Assembly: GCA_039105265.1 (NCBI GenBank)
Contig: JAPFFF010000001.1
Span: 9,052,001 to 9,116,000, forward strand
DNA from: Tritrichomonas musculus
Taxonomy: Eukaryota > Parabasalia > Tritrichomonadida > Tritrichomonadidae
Reading direction: 5' to 3'
DNA length: 64,000 nt
Shown here: piece by piece, positions 56,888 through 64,000 of the stretch
How the letters are laid out: every line of letters begins with the position of its first letter
Numbering within the stretch: the first letter of the stretch is position 1
Notes under the pieces: generated by a model
Told to the model about the DNA's origin: nothing
Seen by the model: only the letters and a program-made list of their open reading frames with translations
Databases searched by the model: none
Translations under genes and position numbers: made by a program

Positions 56888-58789
56888 CCTGACACCTGAG
56901 TTGATAGATGTTAAAATAAAATCGATAAAAAAAAATAAAAAACATTTTTATCTTATTAAATTTATATTTTACATATGATATAAATGTACTTATATTTTAA
57001 TGAAATGAAAATAAATATAACTACATTTTTTTATTAACATCTACAACAAATTAGTAAAGTTTCGATATCATTGGATTCCTCTTGAATATGATGATATGGA
57101 GATTTTTATTAAACGTTTAAATTGTTTATTTTGATTTTTATAAAAATAAAAAAAATAATAACTTTATATTGAGATATAACAGAAATAAATAAAAAAACAG
57201 TTTATTAAAAGAGTTGGAATACCTCTGGTAAAGTATTCAATTTTAAATCTTTCAAAAAGTGAATGAAAGAATGAGTGTTTTATAATTAATATCATTATTA
57301 AAAAAAATCTTGATTGGAGCAATGTTGATAAAAAACAATAAGTTATAATATTTCGTGTTTGCTTGCTCTTAAATATTTCCAAGAATGAAGATATGATAAG
57401 GAACATTCATTAGATCAATAGGCAAAAGATGGAAAAAAAGGCTGATCAACTAGTTTTATTTTGAAATCTTATTATGAAAAAAATAAAAAAATCTGGAATC
57501 GTGACGTTGGATTTCTTTTTATTGCTAATTTCATTTTTTGAGTACTTTATTTTTTATACTCCTCAGAAATCTCTTTTTTCTCACAATTTTTTTCAATTAA
57601 TAATATTTTACAATTATCAAACAACTCAGAAAATCATTATCAATTTTCTTATACTTCAATTTTTTTCAAAGAATATTAATTCAATTTTATATCATGGATT
57701 GATAATTTTATTTGAAATAAACTTATCAATTTTTTTTTCTTTTTCAAAAAATTAAAATATATTTTTTTTTATATTGAACGTCAATTTAATCTTTATATTT
57801 AGGGAATATATTTATTTCCTTATATTTTATATTATATAATAATATTTCAAGTCATCCTACATTTTTCATACCTAACTATGCTCTTGAAATTTATATTGAT
57901 TGCCAAATGTGATATTAGTCGATTCTAAGCATTTTGTTTGGATAAAAAACTTTCTTTAGAAAAAATGATTTTTGACTTAGATTATTTTGTATTGAGATAT
58001 TTATAATTTTGCTGAAGTTTTTGTATTAAAAGAATTGCGGAAATTAATTCAGAATAAGGTTTTTGATGAGTTTTTTTTGAGAGAGAGAATTGAGAGTTTA
58101 TCTGAAAGAGGAGTGGAAGATAAACCGTTTACAATTTTAGAAGGGGCGAAGCTCCTGATTTTCAATACGATTCAGTTTATAATTTTATATCATTATATTA
58201 ATTTGCTGTTAAGATTATTTTTCCAAATTGTATTCATTTTTATATGGTGAAAAAAAAGATATAGGTATTTTTATTTTTATAAAAATCATTGAATTGTTAA
58301 TCGTGTAAGTAAATATTGACCATATTTAAAACGGTTTTGTTTTTTTTTTAAAATTTTTAGTTATAAAATTTCCAAACTTTTTGAATTCATTGAATTTTTT
58401 TCTTATAATTTTTATTCCTTGTTTTTTGGATATACGCTTAAAATTTAAAGATAATTCTTTTTGTATTTTAAATAATCTCGATTATTGATTAAATATTTAA
58501 TATTATTTGTTCTAAAAAAGCAAAATATTATGAAATAATTTTGATATCAAAAGATTGGCCATATAAATTGGCATACAATTTTATATCTTACATTAATAAA
58601 TGTATTTTTATTTATTTTTATTGCGTTTTATAACATCATATTGAAGTTCACATAGAAAATTATGTTTTTTACTTTCTGAGTAAAAAGAAGTTTTTCATTC
58701 AATTTTTTTGATTTAAAATAGCATTATCTTGAATTTTTTACACATTAATGCTTATAGCATTTGTTCAAATATATTTTATAAAATGGATC
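56888..58789. other. AT-rich spacer right of the Maverick
   Basis: About 1.9 kb. Small open frames (80, 93 and 71 aa) are present; the first two are Phe/Ile/Leu/Ser-rich noise. The third, at 58,035-58,250, has a more protein-like start (MRKLIQNKVFDEFFLRERIE) and might be a gene relic, but it ends in a hydrophobic AT-driven tail. Nothing is called. Confidence 0.45.
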
Positions 58790-59420
58790 CTTTGGAGTAG
58801 TGGTAGGTTGTGGCATTTTAATGTACTACCTTATAATACTTTTAATGAATCTTCATTTTCAAATATGTCTTTTACCAAACAATTTTTTAGATAGTTCTAC
58901 AAATTCTCGATTGGTTTGAGATCTGGTTATCGAAGTGAGCAATCGTGCACTTGTTCAACGATATGTAATAAAATTTCGTTTGTTAACTTTGCCGAATGTA
59001 AATAAAAAATATCTTGCATCCATATATAGTTTCGACTATTTTTCTTCTGAATTAATTTGGAATGCCTTTTTGTGTTAAAGATTTATTCATAATTGTCGGC
59101 ATTTATGTTGCCAATCATTTTAGTTAAAGGAGTGCGATATTTCCTTTGATTTATCACACCACAAATAATTAATGTCAGCATTTTTTGAGTTGTTTGATAA
59201 ATCGAATTTGGATGATTTACTCAATGTTTCCAAAAGCAGATTCGGCAAAGATTTATACTCGAAAATGATTCAAGTGATCATTCAGGAGTTTTTTCAAATG
59301 ATAGATTTAATTGTTGTTTATATTGTTTTTTCAGTCGACTCTTAGCGATTGAGTTAGGGTTTCCATTCAATCAACATAAATAAGCGTATCCTCTTTGAAA
59401 GGAATGCCTTGGGCATGATG
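58790..59420 (-). pseudogene. Decayed Tc1/mariner (DD34E) transposase
   Basis: Reading the minus strand in one frame gives YIWMQDIFYLHSAKLTNEIL and, after further residues and a stop, PDLKPIENL, a stop in place of the usual Trp, and NYLKN. This is the C-terminal half of a Tc1-type catalytic domain: Asp in MQD and Glu in PIEN are 34 codons apart if the stop is counted as one. Upstream, KMIGNINADNY fits the family R/K-I-G-x-I/M-N-A-x-x-Y stretch. At least three in-frame stops make it dead. No intact ends were found. Confidence 0.7.
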
Positions 59421-60459
59421 ATTCATCATTTTCAACTATTATTGTTCTTAAAACGACAAATAAGTGAGATATTATTCCATATTCCTCAAGATCACATATT
59501 AGATCATCAGGATTTAAATACTGTAAAAATAATATAGTAAATTTGACACTAAGTCTTATTATTTGCCATAAACATAAATTTACGTTTGACAAACAAATTG
59601 AATGTTTTTGAAGCTAGTATTGTTATTTTTCAAGTTTTATTAATATCCATTGATTCGAATACTACTTCAAGATTTAACACCGTGTAGTGTATCTATGAAA
59701 GGAATAATACAACTTAGTCCATTAGCCTTTCTAAGAGAGTCATTCATTGTTAATTATCCATTAAGAGAAACTCTTTAAATGATAAATCAACTCCTAGATC
59801 AATGAAGGATTTGTATACATTTTTTTTTTTGAAATTAATATCATTTGATATTCAAAAAACTAGTAAATCTTTTTAAAGATACTAGGTCATTATGTAATAA
59901 TGCAACTCCAAAAAGAGATGCTATAACAAAATTATAAAAGCGAATAACAATAAACAAGCATTACATCAAATCAAATCATCAAAAAAAATATTATCGAAAT
60001 CAACTCAGAGTGTTGAAGAGAAATGTGGAATACTTTTTTCATCATTTTCTGACGACTCAATAAAATGTAATAGAAAAGTGAGAAATATTTGATTTCACAG
60101 TCAGATATAACTCTTATTGCACCAGGGAAAAAACCATTGAAACTATTTTTGATGAGCTATTCTCAGAAAATAGTTCATAAACGGCAACCGTCCAAATTTG
60201 ATTCTTCTCTCTCATGAAGGTTGGTAAATTTTGTTTATCAATTTTTATGAATCAATGACAACCATCTGTCTATTCAGAGAAAAAGATGATGTTTATAAAA
60301 GTTCAAGAATATCTGATTGGGAAAAAATAATGAATCAATTTCTTCCAAGATTTGCAACTGATCTGATAGATTTTGATACATGGAGATTCCATCTACTACA
60401 ACCTGTTCACTTTTTATTATAATAAATTAATGAATTCATTCTTTTTCATTTCTTTTTAT
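59421..60459. other. Spacer between two transposase relics
   Basis: About 1 kb. A 63-aa frame on plus near 60.23-60.42 kb (SRISDWEKIMNQFLPRFATD) has some protein character but no start context or domain. No feature can be supported. Confidence 0.4.
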
Positions 60460-61640
60460 ATTTCACCATCCATGAAAGGCTAAACCTAGGATCAAATGGT
60501 ACTAATGATGCAGCATTGAATTCCTTTTTTCATAATTGTTGATAAAAGTTTATTCACACCACATGCTTGATATAAAGATTGGTGAATTTTAAATAGTTGC
60601 TTAGTCTGGTAAGAAACATCGCCAATATTTTTGCAATTGGACATAAATCTTTTCATTGAACCAAAAACATGTCACTCGTATGTGGGACAAAATAATGAAT
60701 AATTAAATTTTCATCATCCAAACCAATTTGGTCCAAAGCATTTGTATGCCCGACAAATCCATCTAGAATTAAGACGGATTTGCCGTGGTAATTGTATTGC
60801 TCCCTTTTTTCCCTTAAAGTTGGTATAAAAATATTAGTTAGCCAGTAACTAAAAACTGCAGTATTCACATAGCCACTATCTGTGTGTACAACTTCAAAGC
60901 TATCAAGTGGTAGGTCATCGTATATTTGAGGATCCAATGCTGCTCTGGGAACTGTAAAAAAAGGCTTGCACGAAATACCAACAGGCGATATGCATACTAT
61001 GGCACTTGCATGATTGCCATTTTCCTGAACCGGATATGGAACTGTCTTGCTTTGGCAAGATTTTGGAACAATTACTGTTTTCATGTTTGAATCGGCATAT
61101 TCACTGTGTCCAACTTCGTCTACGTTGAAGACACAAGTTTTGTTCAATATCCTCAAGAGATGCATTTTATCTATCTTGGTCAAGAGGAATTCCAATGCAT
61201 GTTTTAAACTCTTCGCTCATCTTAGATCGAATTATGTTTCTTAATGTGTCCGGTAAAATATTTTTCCCAAAAGAGATATAAACATAATCTGAGATTTCAG
61301 AGTAACTAGGGAAAATTGAGTAATGTGGGTTTGAATGAAGTCTTTTCACATATTCGATTATCTTGTTGATTTCTCCTTGAGATAGAGAGGGAGGCCGACC
61401 ATCTTGAAAATGAGGAAGTTGTGATTTTATTTATTGATTCCTTACTGATTGTTTCGATTTTTCAAAAACATTACTAATCTTTGTGAATGGAACAGGAATA
61501 TGTCTTTGTTCGAAATTTTTACCTAGAATTCTAATTTGATCTCGGAATGATAGGGCCGATTTGAACTCATCCGATTGCTTTGTGGTATTAAAGCATTGCG
61601 TTTCTTCATCAGTTCCTATGAAATCTCTGAGCAATGGAAG
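60460..61640 (-). pseudogene. Decayed pogo/DDE_1-type transposase
   Basis: Pieces in shifting frames form one transposase. The N-terminal part lies near 61,640-61,350. The middle (61,349-61,167) has SEISDYVYISFGKNILPDTL. After a frameshift, 61,195-60,653 carries the catalytic core: Asp in CVFNVDEVGHSEYAD, Asp in VLILDGFVGHTNA, and PHTSDMFLVQ at the third-Asp region, where a stop replaces further sequence. Similarity seems to continue to about 60,460 (FNAASLVPFDP) past more stops. At least two frameshifts and several stops. It belongs to a different subfamily from the intact pogo-like enzyme in the Maverick. Confidence 0.75.
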
Positions 61641-61672
61641 AGGTGGAATACGCTGCTTGTTCGTCGTATGTA

Positions 61673-63169
61673 AATAAAAAATGATATGACTTTATAATAT
61701 TCAAATAAACGGTTTAATTTTTATCAAAAAGTTGGAGTGAGATAAATGGTTCATATATTCAATTATTTATAAAAGATTACAAGTTTGTATCGCTTTTATA
61801 TTTTATCAAAATAAGAAAACAATTTCTTAGTATATAAATATGAAGTATTTAAAGACTAAAAAAACAATCAATTCAAGATATCGTCATTTTTTGTTCAATT
61901 TGTTATCATTCCATCAATTGAAAATATTTTGTATTTGACATCTCACCAATTCCTAGAAAACGGCAGTTTATTAAGATTTGAATGAATTTCCTCAATTTTT
62001 TTGTGAGTATTGCGATGATTTTCACAAAAAATTGAATATGTCAACCCGTTTATCTCGACGTCACCTGCTTTTTCTTTGTTCTATAAACAATTTTTTTAAA
62101 AAAAATTGAGAAGATTTTTTTTAAATTGATTGGTATTTTTTACCTTAACTTAAAGTAAACTTTTCTCGAAAAATTTGCGCTAGGATTTTTTAGAATTTTT
62201 ATATATTGTACCATAGATTATATAATATTATTCCATACTATTTTCAATTATGCACATTTGGTGTGTAGCGCAGTGCTCTTCGTTTTTTAATTTTTTTGAT
62301 AATTACAACGGGGATAGTGTTAATCGACGCGTCTCCGTGGGTGCCAGTTAAGGTCCGATTTTTCGGTCATTTTTGAATTGTACACTGTCTGGGAAATAAT
62401 TATGTTAAAGCAAGTTCCCCAAAATAACCATTATATATTGAAATATGATCTTTTAAAATTGAGTACTCCTTAAAGTTCGATTACTCCTTGCTTTTTTAAC
62501 AGTATGAAATTTTTAATTTTTTCACCATTATAAAATACAATGACAACTGTATGCTTTATGAAATAAATATATGACAATACAACAATAATTATTGTATATA
62601 AGATATCATTCAGTTGACCGTTTACTCTATTTAAAATTTTAATGATACTTTTTTTTTTGAAAAATTGTCGACTTCCATCTTTTCATCCACAATAAAGGAT
62701 AGTAAGAAGTAATAATAAATGAGATATATTTAGTTTTTTATATCTCTCTATGACTGATATACATTATCTCTGTGCCTTAAATCTGATATCCTTCTATAGA
62801 GGCGTGCTGGCATCCAAATCGATAAAACTCACTTTTTGAAAAATCCAGCGCAACGATTTGGCTAATATTATGTATTTATTAATAAATAATGATGAGGATT
62901 ATATATATATACCAATGCCATCTCATATTGCCGGATTTTGTGAGTTTCATGCGTTCTATTTGAACCATTTATTTTAAAAAAAACCAACAAGTTTTTATCT
63001 TTGAGGAAAAAAAACGGTTTGGACCAATTTTTTTGAACAAAATAATTAAATATTTTTGTTTTTGAATACATTATCAATTTTAAATTAACAACGATTATAT
63101 AAATTCTGAATAAATAATCGTATTCAAACGAATAATATTTTCAATTATAAAATAATCAAACAGTTAAAA
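61673..63169. other. Spacer upstream of serine palmitoyltransferase
   Basis: About 1.5 kb. A GC-richer patch near 62,310-62,370 (GACGCGTCTCCGTGGGTGCC) interrupts otherwise AT-rich DNA; it may be a transposon end, but no partner was found. A 69-aa frame on minus at 62.87-63.08 kb is AT-driven. Confidence 0.45.
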
Positions 63170-64000
63170 ATGTATGCGATCTTGCGAGAGATCCAGATGA
63201 GCTTTTATGCTTATCTCAACTATATTATATGCTTTATTACAGGTTTTGCTCGTGATCTAATGGACAAATATACAGGCAAAGGAAGAAAACAACCAGAAAA
63301 GGGATATGTACCTGTATTATCCGATTTTCAAGACTTTTTTGTCCGTCGTTTTTACAACAGAATTAACGATTGCTTTGCTCGTGTTGTTACTTCAAATGCT
63401 GGTGCTTTTATGGATATCAAAGTTAGCAAAATGAGTGATGATATCGAACAAAAATTGGAATATACAGATGAAACAATACGTGTTATGAATCTTGGCTCAT
63501 ACAATTATCTCGGTTTTGGTGATCCTGATGAGTACTGCACTCCTTCCGTTATAGAAGATATGAAAAAATTTGGTCCATCAACATGCACTACTCGTGCTGA
63601 TTTAGGAACAACATCCGTTCATAGAGAACTTGAAACTACACTTGCACGTTTTCTTGGCACTGATGATGCCATCTGTTATGGAATGGGATGGGCCACAAAT
63701 GCCACAACCATCGCTGTTTTAATGGGCAAAGGTGATCTAATCATATCCGATGAACTTAATCATAATTCAATTATTACAGGTGCTCGTTCATCAGGCTCAA
63801 CAATTCGAGTCTTTCGACATAATGACATGGAACATCTTGAAAGAATATTAAGACGTGAAATCATAAATGGACAGCCAAGAACTCATCGACCATGGGGACG
63901 AATTATGGTTATTGTTGAAGGTATTTATTCAATGGATGGTGATATTGTTAAACTCGTTGAACTTGTAGAACTCAGACGTAAATATCATTTTTCAATCTGG
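63170..64000 (+). CDS. Serine palmitoyltransferase, catalytic subunit 2 (LCB2-like), 5' part
   Basis: Partial: 277 codons, open to the window end. The N-terminus has a hydrophobic membrane segment (SFYAYLNYIICFITGFARDL), as in LCB2, which anchors the enzyme in the ER. The alpha-oxoamine synthase fold follows: NLGSYNYLGF, then TCTTRADLGTTSVHRELE and the PLP-contact region DELNHNSIITGARSSGSTIR, and EGIYSMDGDIVKL. It condenses serine and palmitoyl-CoA to ketodihydrosphingosine, the first step of sphingolipid synthesis. The Schiff-base Lys lies beyond the window. The ATG at 63,170 was chosen as the first in-frame one; no canonical Inr is seen near it. LCB2 normally pairs with LCB1; no partner is in view. 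Confidence 0.9.
   Translation, partial: MYAILREIQMSFYAYLNYIICFITGFARDLMDKYTGKGRKQPEKGYVPVLSDFQDFFVRRFYNRINDCFARVVTSNAGAFMDIKVSKMSDDIEQKLEYTDETIRVMNLGSYNYLGFGDPDEYCTPSVIEDMKKFGPSTCTTRADLGTTSVHRELETTLARFLGTDDAICYGMGWATNATTIAVLMGKGDLIISDELNHNSIITGARSSGSTIRVFRHNDMEHLERILRREIINGQPRTHRPWGRIMVIVEGIYSMDGDIVKLVELVELRRKYHFSIW

Noticed and set aside
57164-57755. 80- and 93-aa frames right of the Maverick
   Set aside because: Composition is that of AT-rich spacer (Phe, Ile, Leu, Ser); no motif.
58035-58250. 71-aa plus-strand frame with some protein-like sequence
   Set aside because: Only the first 45 residues look coding and no relative or start signal is seen; could be a relic but not supportable.
62310-62400. 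GC-richer patch as a transposon end matching the pogo-like repeat (both contain CTGGGAAAT)
   Set aside because: The shared stretch is only 9 bp and has no inverted partner at a plausible distance.

Overview
The window looks like nuclear DNA of a trichomonad protist, most likely Tritrichomonas-like. It is very AT-rich and its genes have no visible introns. Several genes carry a TCA(Y)T initiator (Inr) 4-20 nt before the ATG. Gene content fits a parabasalid: an Inr-binding-domain (IBD) protein, a BspA-type leucine-rich-repeat protein, a Pmp-like beta-helix surface protein, and Tc1/mariner- and pogo-type transposon relics.

Layout. (1) 1-31 kb is host DNA: 3' part of a type I DnaJ, an LRR/pseudokinase-like protein, a 2662-aa HECT ubiquitin ligase with an N-myristoylation-type start, a bromodomain-NET (BET-like) protein, a long repeat-bearing spacer, an IBD transcription factor, a second repeat-bearing spacer, a beta-helix membrane protein, a HEAT-repeat protein resembling the dynein assembly factor DNAAF5, a short coiled coil, TAF11, a PLP aminotransferase and a MITE-like spacer. 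(2) 31,091-56,882 is a complete Maverick/Polinton of 25.8 kb. It has 310-bp terminal inverted repeats, near identical by eye, flanked by a 5-bp ATATC duplication. (3) 56.9-63.1 kb is gene-poor and holds two decayed DDE transposases. (4) 63,170 to the end is the 5' part of serine palmitoyltransferase subunit 2.

The Maverick carries a replication module (a 1946-aa protein with a family B polymerase, an HNH-like insert and a C-terminal primase-polymerase-like domain), a retroviral-type integrase, and a virion module: candidate double-jelly-roll major capsid protein, FtsK/HerA-type packaging ATPase, a pVI-like amphipathic small protein, a 1565-aa fiber-like protein, a Q/P/Y-repeat protein and an acidic-loop protein. 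Accessory genes are an HNH homing-type endonuclease, a PD-(D/E)XK-type nuclease with duplicated N-terminal modules, and a KilA-N protein. A fresh 1615-bp pogo-like transposon sits inside one Maverick gene. No adenain-type maturation protease was recognised, although two proteins contain sites matching its consensus.

Between the fiber and KilA-N genes lies an unusual 1-kb stretch without a recognised gene. It combines a GC-richer block, a tRNA-like B-box followed by a T-run, and a three-copy 152-bp tandem array. It and the polymerase-primase fusion are the most promising places to look for something undescribed. All homology calls were made by eye, without database searches.
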